A DNA stretch of 64,000 bases from an uncultured Marivita sp. (GCF_947488135.1 NZ_CANKYW010000001.1:124001-188000); one strand, 5' to 3'. Counted from the first letter of the stretch, positions 47,395 through 56,268 are shown. The notes: generated by a model not told the origin, from the sequence alone. Made by a program: numbers and translations.

Positions 47395-47420
47395 CCAATG
47401 TTTCGCGCGCGAAACATTGG
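47395..47420. promoter_or_regulatory. Perfect 26-bp palindrome
   Basis: Each half reads CCAATGTTTCGCG on its own strand with no mismatch. It sits 13 bp past the stop of the transglycosylase gene and 18 bp from the CtrA-type box. There is no T run. It may be an operator for the minus-strand gene or an mRNA end. Confidence 0.6.
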
Positions 47421-47433
47421 GGCCGGTTCGGAC

Positions 47434-48024
47434 CTAACTGCGCACAGGACAGCTTGCCAGTTGCCCTTGATACATAAAGGCCCGTGCCGCGATTTCGTCG
47501 GAGACGCGCAAGAGCCATGCCTTGCTGTTATAGGATCCACGCGAAAACCCGGTGCGGCCCTCGTGGTAGGCGAGGTACTGGTTGCGCGCGTCGGCGAGGG
47601 AGATCCCGAGGCGGCGGTTCGATTCCGCCATGTACCAGCCCATGAAATCGGCCGCGTCGTTGATGTCGTTGCGTTTCGCGCGGAACTTGCGTTGGTCCTG
47701 CACGTACTCGTCCCACGTCCCGTTGAGCGCCTGGCTATAGCCGTAGGCCGAGCTTTGGCGCCCCATCGGGATCACGCCCAGCGTGTAGCGGAACGGCGTG
47801 CGGGCGTCCGACTTGAACTTGCTCTCCTGGTACATCGCGGCCATCTGCACGTGCACGGGCACCCCCCACTTGCGCTCCGCCGCGCGGAAGGCGCGCAGAT
47901 ATCCGGGGCGCTGTTGCAGGATGGAACAGGCATTATCGAGGTTACGGGGCGCCGATGTGCCGCCGCCGCCTCCGCATGAGGCGGCCAGCAAAACAATCAC
48001 CAAGGCGCGAAAGAATCTGCTCAT
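47434..48024 (-). CDS. Lipoprotein lytic transglycosylase (SLT domain)
   Basis: A 196-residue lipoprotein: MSRFFRALVIVLLAASC with Cys17 as the lipidation site, a Gly run, then an SLT domain (about 40-190). The catalytic glutamate is in AAMYQESKFKSDARTPF and the fold continues with SSAYGYSQALNGTWDEY and YLAYHEG. It cleaves peptidoglycan to leave anhydromuramyl ends, from the outer membrane side. It is divergent from hspQ with 228 bp between. Confidence 0.88.
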   Translation of the reverse strand: MSRFFRALVIVLLAASCGGGGGTSAPRNLDNACSILQQRPGYLRAFRAAERKWGVPVHVQMAAMYQESKFKSDARTPFRYTLGVIPMGRQSSAYGYSQALNGTWDEYVQDQRKFRAKRNDINDAADFMGWYMAESNRRLGISLADARNQYLAYHEGRTGFSRGSYNSKAWLLRVSDEIAARAFMYQGQLASCPVRS

Positions 48025-48252
48025 GGGCCTCTCGCTTTACGGTCGAAGACGGTTGCTCCGTCTTTCGGGTTGATTGCAGTCTACCGCAAAGCCGCCGTGG
48101 GGGAAATCACAATTGCTCGGGGCGGCAAGCCCTTGCCAAGAAACAAAAAAGCCTTGTGTCGATCCACTGCACAGACTGTTTCCCAGAAATTGGACGCTGG
48201 AATTGGACAATTTGTCGAAAATCAGGCAGGTATGTGGCAACGGATAGGACTC

Positions 48253-48579
48253 ATGATCAGACAACGCGCAAAATACAACATCGGCCAGGTCGTACGGCAT
48301 CGCAGGCACCCGTTTCGGGGCGTGGTGTTCGATGTGGACCCGGAATTCAACAATACCGAGGAATGGTACGAAGCTATCCCCGAGGACAGTCGGCCCGCCA
48401 AAAAGCAGCCATTTTACCATCTCCTCGCGGAAAACGACCAAAGCTTCTACGTCGCCTATGTGTCTGAACAGAACCTGATCGCCGATTACTCCGGTGAGCC
48501 TGTCGAGCATCCCGATGTGCCGGATCTGTTCGGCGCGTTCGAAGATGGCAGCTACGAGCTGCAATTCCAGTACAACTGA
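48253..48579 (+). CDS. hspQ: Heat shock protein HspQ
   Basis: A 108-residue HspQ (YccV) protein, known as a specificity factor for the Lon protease and a hemimethylated-DNA binder. Family pattern: KYNIGQVVRHRRHPFRGVVFDVDPEFN, then EDSRPAKKQPFYHLLAEND and VAYVSEQNL. The ATG at 48253 gives the family length; TAGGAC lies close upstream. The frame is open to 48070 without similarity. A terminator follows. A direct repeat AATTGGAC (48188 and 48201) precedes the gene. Confidence 0.92.
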   Translation: MIRQRAKYNIGQVVRHRRHPFRGVVFDVDPEFNNTEEWYEAIPEDSRPAKKQPFYHLLAENDQSFYVAYVSEQNLIADYSGEPVEHPDVPDLFGAFEDGSYELQFQYN

Positions 48580-48619
48580 CCCCCATCTCTCTTAGTTTGC
48601 CACGATACCGTAATCAGTC

Positions 48620-48647
48620 AGGGCTCCTCCTCGGGAGCCCTTTTTTC
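48620..48647 (+). terminator. Rho-independent terminator of hspQ
   Basis: AGGGCTCC-tcctc-GGGAGCCC followed by TTTTTT, ending right at the stop of the converging threonine aldolase gene. Confidence 0.9.
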
Positions 48648-49673
48648 TTACCCATTGTTTAGCAGCGAAACGAAGCGGTCGATCTCTTCGTCAGGCATCG
48701 ACCAGTCGCACACGAAACGCCCGCGCGGTGTGTCGGACCCGGACACATGGTAGACAGCACCATGCTCTTTCAGCCGCGCGTGCAAAGCGGCGGGCGCGTC
48801 GAAGAAAATCATGTTCGCGGTCACATCGTTGACGATGGTGACGTCCGGATGATCCTTCATCCCGGCATGTAGCCGCGCTGCCTTGGCATTCGCGCGCTGC
48901 GCCAGATCGCGCCACATGTCATCCCGAAGATAGGCCGCCATCTGCGCCGACAGGTAGCGATGCTTTGAAAACAGATGCCCACCGCGCTTGCGGCGCAGCT
49001 CGAATTCCCAGGCTTTCGCCGGGTCGAAAAACACCACCGCTTCGACGCCCATCAATCCGTTCTTGGTGCCGCCGAACACCGCAACATCCACGCCCAGCTT
49101 CCACGTCATCTCGGCCGGGGTACAACCCAGAGCGACCACCGCATTGGCAAAGCGCGCGCCGTCCAGATGCACGGGCAGATCGTAGGACTTGGCCACGTCA
49201 CACAGCGCCTTCAAGTCGTTCAGGGTGTAGACGTTGCCCATCTCGGTCACTTGCGTGATCGACACAGCCCCGCGGCGGGGGCCGTGCACACCGCGATTGC
49301 CCTGGCTTTCGATGGCGCGGGTCAGGGCCTCGGGTGTCATCCGGTCGGAGCCTTCCACAAGGGTCAGCTTGGCACCGCCGGTGTAGAATTCGGGCGCGTT
49401 GCACTCGTCCTCTTCGATATGCGCCATAGGCGTACAGAACACCGTGTCGAACGGCTCTACCAACGTGGCAAGCGCCAAGGCGTTCGCCGCCGTTCCCGTT
49501 GCGGCAAGGTAGACTGCGGCCTCGGGGGCCTCGAACAGATCGCGGATGCGCTGGCGCACCTCGTCCATCAGGGGATCGGCGCCATAGCCCATCGTGTAGC
49601 CCTGATTGGCCTCGGCCAGGACATCCAGAACCGCCTGCGGGACTGGCCCGCTGTTGTCGGAGGCGAAAAACAT
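48648..49673 (-). CDS. Low-specificity L-threonine aldolase
   Basis: A 341-residue fold-type I PLP enzyme that splits threonine or allo-threonine into glycine and acetaldehyde. PLP lysine is Lys204 in FGGTKNG; other marks are SDNSGPVPQAV at the N-terminus, AHIEEDECNAPEF and the Asp of HLDGARFANA. The ATG at 49673 overlaps the stop of the upstream YcgN-type gene, so the pair with ribF forms one operon. The frame is open to 49973 without support. Confidence 0.92.
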   Translation of the reverse strand: MFFASDNSGPVPQAVLDVLAEANQGYTMGYGADPLMDEVRQRIRDLFEAPEAAVYLAATGTAANALALATLVEPFDTVFCTPMAHIEEDECNAPEFYTGGAKLTLVEGSDRMTPEALTRAIESQGNRGVHGPRRGAVSITQVTEMGNVYTLNDLKALCDVAKSYDLPVHLDGARFANAVVALGCTPAEMTWKLGVDVAVFGGTKNGLMGVEAVVFFDPAKAWEFELRRKRGGHLFSKHRYLSAQMAAYLRDDMWRDLAQRANAKAARLHAGMKDHPDVTIVNDVTANMIFFDAPAALHARLKEHGAVYHVSGSDTPRGRFVCDWSMPDEEIDRFVSLLNNG

Positions 49674-50146
49674 CAGGTTGGCTCCTCGATGATGTGATCT
49701 TCCCAATCGTCCTCGTCGACCTCGAACTCGGCCACGGTGGCGTTTCGCATCGAAACACCGGCATCGTGAACCGACTCCGGCGTGCCCGAGATCAACGGAT
49801 GCCAGTCGTAAAGCGGCTTGCCTTCCCAGAGCAGGCGGTAGGCGCAGGTGCGCGGCATCCAGTAGGCGTGTGTGTCGATATTGGACGGCTTGAGGACAAT
49901 GCATTCCGGCACGAACTGGTGCCGGATCTCGTATTGCGCGCAGCGGCAGGTGCTGTCGTCGAAGAGGCGGCACGCGACGCGGGTCAGCTCGACATGGCCG
50001 GTCTCTTCGTCCTCAAGCTTGTTCAGGCAGCACTTGCCGCAGCCGTCGCAAAGCGCTTCCCATTCCTGCGGGTTGAGGTCGGTCAGCGCTTTGCGTTCCC
50101 AGAACCGGGGGGCAAGGCCGGTGCGGTCGATCGGGTCGCGGCTCAT
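49673..50146 (-). CDS. YcgN/UPF0260 family cysteine cluster protein
   Basis: A 157-residue protein of the UPF0260 family. The cysteine cluster CDGCGKCC (Cys33, 36, 39, 40) plus Cys residues at CRLFDDSTCRCAQY and VPECIVL and RTCAYRLL suggests a metal or iron-sulfur site. Function unknown. It ends in an acidic tail. It overlaps ribF by 4 bp at its start and the threonine aldolase at its stop. Confidence 0.9.
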   Translation of the reverse strand: MSRDPIDRTGLAPRFWERKALTDLNPQEWEALCDGCGKCCLNKLEDEETGHVELTRVACRLFDDSTCRCAQYEIRHQFVPECIVLKPSNIDTHAYWMPRTCAYRLLWEGKPLYDWHPLISGTPESVHDAGVSMRNATVAEFEVDEDDWEDHIIEEPT

Positions 50147-51075
50147 GGCGCGGTCAGGATCCGGCGCGCGCGGGCGCAGTCGGCCTCCATCTGGGTGATG
50201 AGTGCCTGAAGGCTGTCGAATTTTTCTTCCGGGCGCAGGAATTCGACCAGTGCGACCGAGACCGTGGCGCCGTACAGATCGCCGGTGAAGTCGAAGAGGA
50301 AGGTTTCCAGGTTGGCGCGATTTTCGCCGAACATCGGGCGCACCCCGATGGAGGACGCGCCTTGGTAGGACCCGGCATGCGGCCCGTCGAGCACATCGAC
50401 CAGCACCGCATAAACACCGAATTTCGGCGGGTGCAGCCCGTCGATGGACATATTGGCCGTCGGATAGCCCAGTTCCCGGCCGCGCTGTTCGCCGCTGATA
50501 ACCGTGCCCTCGATGCGATGCCAGTGGCCCAGCATCTCGGCGGCACGGCGCGGCGCGCCATCGGTCAGCGCATCGCGGATCGCGGTGGAGGACACGGCAC
50601 CTGACGGCGAGGTGATGAGGTCGGCCACAGTGACGCCGAAGCCCATCTCGGCACCGAAGGTCCGAAGGTCATCGACCGTCCCTGCGCGGCCTTTGCCGAA
50701 ACAGAAATCCGCGCCCACGACCACATGGCGCAGGCCAAGCCCGCCAGCGATCACGTTCGCAGCGAACGCCTTGGGTGTCAGCTCGGCCAGTTGCGTGTTG
50801 AACTTGAGCTCGTACAGCACATCGACCCCGAGCTTTTTCAGCCGCGTTGCGCGGGCCTTGGCGTTCATCAACCGAAAGGGCGGGGCGTCGGGGGCGAAGT
50901 ATTCGCGCGGGTGCGGCTCGAACGTGAGAACACCCAGCGGCGCGTCGGGCACGGCATCGCGTGCGAGTTTGATCACCGCCTGATGGCCGTGATGCACGCC
51001 GTCGAAATTGCCGATGGCAACCGTAGCCCCCCTGTCGCCATCCGCGACGAATTGATAATCCCGCACGATTTTCAT
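50143..51075 (-). CDS. ribF: Bifunctional riboflavin kinase/FAD synthetase
   Basis: A 310-residue RibF. The N-terminal FAD synthetase domain has GNFDGVHHGH (22-31) and the STAIR motif in SSTAIRDAL; the C-terminal riboflavin kinase domain has GYPTANMSIDG and VEFLRPEEKFDSLQALITQM. It makes FMN and FAD. The ATG at 51075 fits the family although the ribosome site is weak. A 4-bp overlap couples it to the YcgN-type gene. Confidence 0.95.
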   Translation of the reverse strand: MKIVRDYQFVADGDRGATVAIGNFDGVHHGHQAVIKLARDAVPDAPLGVLTFEPHPREYFAPDAPPFRLMNAKARATRLKKLGVDVLYELKFNTQLAELTPKAFAANVIAGGLGLRHVVVGADFCFGKGRAGTVDDLRTFGAEMGFGVTVADLITSPSGAVSSTAIRDALTDGAPRRAAEMLGHWHRIEGTVISGEQRGRELGYPTANMSIDGLHPPKFGVYAVLVDVLDGPHAGSYQGASSIGVRPMFGENRANLETFLFDFTGDLYGATVSVALVEFLRPEEKFDSLQALITQMEADCARARRILTAP

Positions 51076-51122
51076 GGGCAGAGGACTAGCCGGGCGCTGC
51101 GGCCAGTGCAATGGCGCAGGAT

Positions 51123-51162
51123 GCTTTCCGGTGACGGAAAGCGGGAACGCGTTGACGCGTTC
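51123..51162. repeat. Two adjacent hairpins after the MaoC gene
   Basis: GCTTTCCG-gtga-CGGAAAGC (51123-51142) and GAACGCGT-tg-ACGCGTTC (51145-51162). They lie between the MaoC gene and ribF. No T run is present on the minus strand, so they may be attenuating or mRNA-protecting stems. Confidence 0.45.
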
Positions 51163-51177
51163 TTGCCCGTGGCAGGG

Positions 51178-51621
51178 TCAGTCGAACTTGCGGGACGGGG
51201 CGAGCACCTTTGCCTCGCCGATCAGGACCTTTTTGCCATCGACCGAGCAATGACAATCGAGCGTCACGCGACGTTTTGCGATGTCGATATCGACGACCTT
51301 GACCTCGGCATAGACAACGTCGCCGGGGCGCACGGGGGCAAGGAACTTGAGCGTCTGGCCCATGTAGACCGTGCCATGACCGGGGAGCTGTTCGCCGATG
51401 ACCGCAGAGATCAGACCGGCAGTCAGCATCCCGTGGGCGATGCGGCCCTCGAAGATCGTGTCCTGTGCGTAATCGTCATCAAGGTGCACCGGGTTCCGGT
51501 CGGTGGAGATTTGCGCGAACATCTCGATATCCTGATCTGTCACCTGTTTGCGCAGGTGGCGGGACATTCCCATCTCGATGTCTTCGATGCAGATCGTTCC
51601 GCGTGGCAGATTGTCCAACAT
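51178..51621 (-). CDS. MaoC-type (R)-specific enoyl-CoA hydratase
   Basis: A 147-residue hot-dog fold hydratase. The hydratase-2 motif has Asp41 and His46 (STDRNPVHLDDDYA) and continues GRIAHGMLTAGLISAVIG. It should hydrate trans-2-enoyl-CoA to the (R)-3-hydroxy form, as PhaJ does for polyhydroxyalkanoate or fatty acid metabolism. The ATG at 51621 has GGAG 7 bases upstream. It has an AT-rich leader (51634-51725) and no close partner gene. Confidence 0.88.
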   Translation of the reverse strand: MLDNLPRGTICIEDIEMGMSRHLRKQVTDQDIEMFAQISTDRNPVHLDDDYAQDTIFEGRIAHGMLTAGLISAVIGEQLPGHGTVYMGQTLKFLAPVRPGDVVYAEVKVVDIDIAKRRVTLDCHCSVDGKKVLIGEAKVLAPSRKFD

Positions 51622-51725
51622 TTCGCACTCCACTTTTCGGCGGCTAGGTAATAATCGACCAAGTTATACGCCTAAACTGGCAACTTTATTACTTTGCAGC
51701 CGCAGAAAAGCAAGAGAAATCTGCG

Positions 51726-52598
51726 TCAGCGAAGCTGTCCGATCGTATAGGTTGGAGAGGCGTTTTCCTTTTGAAGGTAAGCCTTTAGCGCCTCCGGGTC
51801 GGGTTGGTGCGACGTTTTTGTCTCGGATGCGGCCAGCCCGCCCGAGATGAAGAGGGAATCGATATCCTCGCCCATGGCGCCGGCAATATCTGTGTGGATG
51901 CCGTCGCCTATGGCCAGGATGCCGGTCGGGTCGACATCCACACCCAGCGCGGCAATGCGCCGGCGGGCCAGATCGTAAATCGGCGGGTGCGGCTTGCCGA
52001 AATAGAGGCTCTCTCCGCCCATCTCGGTATAGAGCGCGGCCAGCGCGCCTGCGCACCATTCGCGCGTGTCGCCGCGATCCACGACGATGTCGGGGTTGGC
52101 GCAAAGCAGTTTGAGGCCCTTTTGCTTGGCATAGAGGAATTGGGGCCGGTTCACCGACGGGTCGGCATGCGGGTCGAACGGACCACAACAAACGATCCCT
52201 TCGGCGTCTTCGAGTTCGACACGCTGGATATCCACCGGATTGTCGATCAGCTCCATCGGTTCGAAAAAGCTTTCGTCAATGGGTTGCCCCATGAACCAGA
52301 CCTTTTCGCCCACCGCGCCACGGAACATCGCCGCGCGGGCGCTGTCGCCGCTGGTGGCGATGCTGTCGTAGCAGTCACTCGGCACGTTGAGGCGGTCAAG
52401 CTGCTTGGCCACCTCGTGGCGCGACCGGGGCGCGTTGGTGAGCAGGACCACGGTGCCGCCGCCCTTCTTGAACCCGCGCAGCGCCGCGACTGCCTCTTCA
52501 TGCGCGGTGACCCCGTTGTGGACGCAGCCCCAGAGATCGACCAGCAGCACGTCGTAACGGTTGGCGATGTCGGCGAGGGAGGAGATGATCTGGGTCAT
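51726..52598 (-). CDS. HAD class IIA hydrolase (TIGR01459 type)
   Basis: A 290-residue HAD phosphatase with a C2 cap. Nucleophile Asp21 in LLVDLWGCVHNG, motif II in VLLTNAPRSR, motif III Lys in FGKPHPPIYD and motif IV GDGIHTDIAGA. The DLWG form of motif I (no second Asp-x-Asp) is normal for this alphaproteobacterial subgroup. Substrate unknown. It lies downstream of the pyrophosphatase gene but is separated by a terminator. Confidence 0.9.
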   Translation of the reverse strand: MTQIISSLADIANRYDVLLVDLWGCVHNGVTAHEEAVAALRGFKKGGGTVVLLTNAPRSRHEVAKQLDRLNVPSDCYDSIATSGDSARAAMFRGAVGEKVWFMGQPIDESFFEPMELIDNPVDIQRVELEDAEGIVCCGPFDPHADPSVNRPQFLYAKQKGLKLLCANPDIVVDRGDTREWCAGALAALYTEMGGESLYFGKPHPPIYDLARRRIAALGVDVDPTGILAIGDGIHTDIAGAMGEDIDSLFISGGLAASETKTSHQPDPEALKAYLQKENASPTYTIGQLR

Positions 52599-52638
52599 GG
52601 GTCTATCTTTCAGGGCAGGTGCTGGGTCAGGTCACACG

Positions 52639-52668
52639 AAAAAGGGGATGCCGTCCAGCACCCCCTTT
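52639..52668 (-). terminator. Terminator of the pyrophosphatase gene
   Basis: On the minus strand AAAGGGGGTGC-tggacg-GCATCCCC is followed by TTTTT. Confidence 0.8.
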
Positions 52669-52693
52669 GAAACGTCATCCGGATCGCTTTGGT

Positions 52694-53614
52694 TCAAAGC
52701 TTGAGGTTCGGGATGATCTGCTTCTTGCGGCTCATGACGCCCGGCAGGACGACGGTGTCGCCGGAAACGGATGCGCCAAAGCTTTTCTCGGCCACGGTCT
52801 TGGTCAGGTCGTTGGGGATCAGCATCGTCGCTTCCTCGTTCAGGATGTCGACGACGAAGAGCAGCACCTGATCGACGCCGTCTTCCTTGGCGACCTCGGT
52901 CATCGAGGCCATCAGGCTGTCCTTGCGGTCGAGCACCATCTTGGGCGACGTGGTTTCGAGCACGGAGACACGGAATTTGGTGCCCGCAACCTCGTATTCC
53001 TTGCTGTCCATGCGCAGGAGTTCGGCGTCGGAAAAGGCCGACACGTCGGATTTCGCCGCGAAGAGCTCTGCCGCGTAATCGGGGATGGACACGCCCAGAT
53101 CCTCGGCGAGCGACCAGGCGATGGCCTTGTCTTCCTGCGTCGTGGTGGGCGACCGGAATTCAAGCGTGTCGGACAGGATGCAGGACAGCATCGCGCCTTT
53201 CACGCCGGTGGGCGCCTGGGCCAGATCGTCGCCGATCATCTTCCACATGATCGTCGCGGTGCAGGCCACGGGTTCGATGCGGATCTCGATGGGACCCTTG
53301 GTCTCGAGGCCGCCGACCAGTTTGTGATGGTCGATGATGCCGCGAATGTCGGCGCTGTTGACGCTTGCGGGCAGTTCGGCGGGGTTGTTGGTGTCCACGA
53401 TCACCACCGGCTGGTCGGCGTCAACGTCCGAGATGATCTCGGGTTTGTCGAGGTTCCAGCGGTCCAGCATGAAGGCGGCTTCGGTGTTGGGTTCGCCCAG
53501 CAGCACGGGCTTGGCGTCTTCGCCCTTGATCTGGTTGAGATACCACGCCCAGATGATCGGGCTTCCGGTGCTGTCGGTGTCGGGGGACTTGTGTCCGAAA
53601 ACGAGTGTTGTCAT
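52694..53614 (-). CDS. ppaC: Manganese-dependent inorganic pyrophosphatase
   Basis: A 306-residue family II pyrophosphatase of the DHH superfamily. Metal residues: His8, Asp12, Asp14 (FGHKSPDTDS), the Asp in VIVDTNNP and the DHH of GIIDHHKLV (near 98). The C-terminal DHHA2 domain ends SRKKQIIPNLKL. It hydrolyses pyrophosphate with Mn or Co. The ATG at 53614 has AGAGG upstream. It is transcribed from between the capsule genes and a terminator. Confidence 0.95.
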   Translation of the reverse strand: MTTLVFGHKSPDTDSTGSPIIWAWYLNQIKGEDAKPVLLGEPNTEAAFMLDRWNLDKPEIISDVDADQPVVIVDTNNPAELPASVNSADIRGIIDHHKLVGGLETKGPIEIRIEPVACTATIMWKMIGDDLAQAPTGVKGAMLSCILSDTLEFRSPTTTQEDKAIAWSLAEDLGVSIPDYAAELFAAKSDVSAFSDAELLRMDSKEYEVAGTKFRVSVLETTSPKMVLDRKDSLMASMTEVAKEDGVDQVLLFVVDILNEEATMLIPNDLTKTVAEKSFGASVSGDTVVLPGVMSRKKQIIPNLKL

Positions 53615-53642
53615 GGGGGCCTCTGCTCTGCCAAACGTCAAA

Positions 53643-53666
53643 TCGCGCGCCTTATAGGGCGCGCGA
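53643..53666 (-). terminator. Hairpin after the capsule export genes
   Basis: A 9-bp stem TCGCGCGCC / GGCGCGCGA with loop TTATAG lies between the KpsE-like gene and ppaC. There is no T run. Confidence 0.45.
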
Positions 53667-53696
53667 TCCGCAATGTCACCTGTGTCAGTTTTGCGC

Positions 53697-55331
53697 TTAG
53701 TTCGCCACCTGTTCGCGTAGGATCGACGCGGTGAGCGAGATCAGCAGGTAAATCCCCGAGAAGATCAGGAAGGTCAGCAGCGTATTTTCGAACGCGCGCG
53801 GATAGCTCGGGTCCTGTGCGGCGAGCGGATAGACCGAAGTGGTCAGGTAGCGTGCCTGGCTGTCGGCATCGCGGCGCGCCTGGTCAAGCCGTTCGAGCGC
53901 CGCAGCCAGCATCATGTCGCGGGTCGCCAGATCGGCCTCGGCCAACTGGATCTGCACTGCGGTTTCGGCAAGCGATCCCGCACCTTCGCTTTCGGCGGTC
54001 ATCTCAAGGCTGATTTCGGCCTTGAGCGCTTCGAGGCGGCGAATGTCTGCCTCAACCCCTTCGACCCGGCTGCGGTTGGGGCGGGCGTTGTCAAGCAGCG
54101 CCTGAAGTTGGAGGTTCTTTTCCTGAAGCTGCGTTTCAACGCTTTCGATGCGGGCCTGAAGCGATCCGATGCGGGCGCGCGGGTCGAGCACGGCGCTGTC
54201 CTGTTGCAAGCGGACCAGCCGTTCCTGCGCGACGCGGCGCGCCTGTTCGGCCTCTTCCAGACCAAGCTGGGCGTCCTTCACCGCGTTTTCACGCTTGCGC
54301 GCCGAGAGATTGTCCACCCGTTCCTCGGCATAGCCGATGAGAGCGGTCGAGAAATCGGTGGCCACCTGCGGATCGGCCGCGGCAACTTCCATGCGGATCA
54401 CGCCTTCGGTCGGATCATAGCCGATCTGCACGTATTTCTTGTAAAGCTTGTACATCTCTTCCGAGGTCGCGTCGGCATCCAGCCTGCGGATCGGATCAAG
54501 ACCCGGCTGCGAGAAATGCGCCTTGAAGCCTTCGTCCTGGTCGAGACGCAGCATCGCGTCTTTCGAGGTCAGGTAGCTTTGGACGGCAATGGCGTCCTGG
54601 TTGGTGGCGAATTGCGTGCCGGAGAACAGGCCGCCCATCGCACCGCCGCCGGTTTCCGCCTTCAGGATCAGGAATTCCGATTTCGACGCGTACATCGGTG
54701 TCGCAACGGTAAAGAAATACCATCCCGCGATGAGGGTCGGAAGCAGGACAAACGCTGCGAGGCGCGCAAAGAGCATCCGCAAGCGGCGGTTGCGGCGGCG
54801 GGCCATATCCTTCTGGATCGCCATGATTTCCTGCGCGCGCCGTTCCGCCGGGGTACGGTTGTCGGTGGCGGGAAGGTTCTTGTCCTTGGACCGCACGGTT
54901 TGCGGCAACTGCGGTTGTTCGGCCAAGGGTTTGTCGGCGTCGGGGGTCCTTGCGGTCGGCTGGTCCTTTGCCTGCGCCGCGGCTGCCGCGGGGAGCATCA
55001 GGTCGAGGGCATTTTCGCGCTGAAACGGGTCGATCCCCTTCAGGCGCAACAGGTAGACGGCCTCGTAATCGGAATTCGGCTCGAGCCCGTGTTTCTGTGC
55101 GATGCGCCGGGCCATACGCAACTGGCGGCCGGTGAGCCCTTCGTCGCGGATGGCGGCGACAGCCTTTTCAACCCCTCCTTCGGCGGGACGCGGGATACGC
55201 GGTTGCTCTGCCCGCGTCGCCGCCGGAGCGCTGGGTGCGGAAGTAGGCCCGGCAGCGGCCATTTGACCGGGGCCGGGGGCCGAGACACTGCGACGGATGC
55301 GGAAGCGTTTAGCCTTGGGTTTCGTAGTCAT
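53697..55331 (-). CDS. Capsule polysaccharide export protein, KpsE-like, with extended N-terminus
   Basis: A 544-residue inner membrane protein of the PCP/KpsE type, which links an ABC exporter to the outer membrane. Two membrane helices (near 190-210 and 515-535) enclose a periplasmic coiled coil (near 330-500). The N-terminus adds about 185 cytoplasmic residues: a Pro/Ala-rich stretch and a small helical module (EGLTGRQLRMARRIAQKHGL, about 65-110). Usual KpsE proteins have about 380 residues. The start at 55331 overlaps the KpsT-like gene by 23 bp. Confidence 0.85.
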   Translation of the reverse strand: MTTKPKAKRFRIRRSVSAPGPGQMAAAGPTSAPSAPAATRAEQPRIPRPAEGGVEKAVAAIRDEGLTGRQLRMARRIAQKHGLEPNSDYEAVYLLRLKGIDPFQRENALDLMLPAAAAAQAKDQPTARTPDADKPLAEQPQLPQTVRSKDKNLPATDNRTPAERRAQEIMAIQKDMARRRNRRLRMLFARLAAFVLLPTLIAGWYFFTVATPMYASKSEFLILKAETGGGAMGGLFSGTQFATNQDAIAVQSYLTSKDAMLRLDQDEGFKAHFSQPGLDPIRRLDADATSEEMYKLYKKYVQIGYDPTEGVIRMEVAAADPQVATDFSTALIGYAEERVDNLSARKRENAVKDAQLGLEEAEQARRVAQERLVRLQQDSAVLDPRARIGSLQARIESVETQLQEKNLQLQALLDNARPNRSRVEGVEADIRRLEALKAEISLEMTAESEGAGSLAETAVQIQLAEADLATRDMMLAAALERLDQARRDADSQARYLTTSVYPLAAQDPSYPRAFENTLLTFLIFSGIYLLISLTASILREQVAN

Positions 55332-55968
55332 AGAGCTGTTTCGCTTCTTCCAAGGTGTCAAACATATGCAGCTGACCGTCCATCAGGACGCCCGCCCTGC
55401 TGGCGAACCGCGCCAGCGTTTCGGGTTGGTGAGACACGATTATCATTGTCGTCGTCCGCAACCGTTCAGCCAGGATATCCCCGGCCTTCCGGTTGAATTC
55501 GACATCGGTGTAAGTCGGCATCCCTTCGTCCACGAGGTAGATGTCGAAGTCGAGCGCCAGCATCAGCGCGAAGGTGAACCGCGCGCGCATGCCCGACGAA
55601 TAGGTGCCCAGCGGCTGATCGAAATATTCGCCGAGATCACAGAGCCAGCGGCAATACGCTTCGACATAATCGGGATCGAGCCCGTAAAGCCGCGCGATGA
55701 AGCGCGAGTTCTCCATCGCCGTATGTTTGGTGATGACCCCGCCCATGAAGCCCAGCGGAAAGGACACGCGGCTGGTTTTCCGAATCTCGCCCTCATCGGG
55801 TTTTTCGAGGCCGGCCATCATCTTGATCAGCGTGGTCTTGCCCGTGCCGTTCGGCGCAAGAATGCCGAGCGATTGCCCCGGTTCGACACGGAAAGACGCC
55901 CGGTCCAGGATCACCTTGCGGTGAGACCCGGTCCAGAACGATTTGCTGACGTTGTCGAATTCCAGCAT
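55309..55968 (-). CDS. Capsule polysaccharide ABC exporter ATPase, KpsT-like
   Basis: A 219-residue ATPase of a polysaccharide exporter. Walker A APNGTGKT (38-45), the KpsT-type signature YSSGMRARF and Walker B FDIYLVDEGMP with switch His in IVSHQPETL. It powers export of a capsular or exopolysaccharide. The permease KpsM gene is not beside it; the next gene upstream is a divergent sulfotransferase. It overlaps the KpsE-like gene by 23 bp. Confidence 0.9.
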   Translation of the reverse strand: MLEFDNVSKSFWTGSHRKVILDRASFRVEPGQSLGILAPNGTGKTTLIKMMAGLEKPDEGEIRKTSRVSFPLGFMGGVITKHTAMENSRFIARLYGLDPDYVEAYCRWLCDLGEYFDQPLGTYSSGMRARFTFALMLALDFDIYLVDEGMPTYTDVEFNRKAGDILAERLRTTTMIIVSHQPETLARFASRAGVLMDGQLHMFDTLEEAKQLYDYETQG

Positions 55969-56268
55969 CGAGACCCCAATTCACATCCGTACAGGGATTG
56001 CACGGTATGGTTTCCAAAGGGTTTAGAGGTCGAGTTTGACTGGATTGTGGCCAATCCATAGCAAAATGCGGGTATTGTTTTCGTTGTCGCGCTGTTCATT
56101 TCTGCGTCCGCGCCGCGAGAGACGGGGCGGCCAGGGCTTGAATTTCATGGGATGACGGGGCATTGGAATGCCGCCCGGGCGAGGGACGGACGCGTTCCGG
56201 CCACTCCCGGACACTCGAGAGGCGGGGGCAGTGCCTGGGCGCCCGATGTCAGAAGAGGCGGCGGCCCC
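55969..56268. other. Divergent gene-free stretch, capsule ATPase / sulfotransferase
   Basis: These 300 bp contain a 7-bp dyad TGGATTG-tggc-CAATCCA (56041-56058), which could be an operator, and a GGCATT-gg-AATGCC stem near 56160. I see no gene or RNA. The promoters of both genes must lie here, but no clear -35/-10 pair stands out. Confidence 0.4.

Noticed and set aside
47395-47420. ParB-binding site (parS)
   Set aside because: The core TGTTTCGCGCGCGAAACA resembles parS but is 18 bases, two longer than the 16-base consensus with central CACGTG. No parA/parB gene is near.
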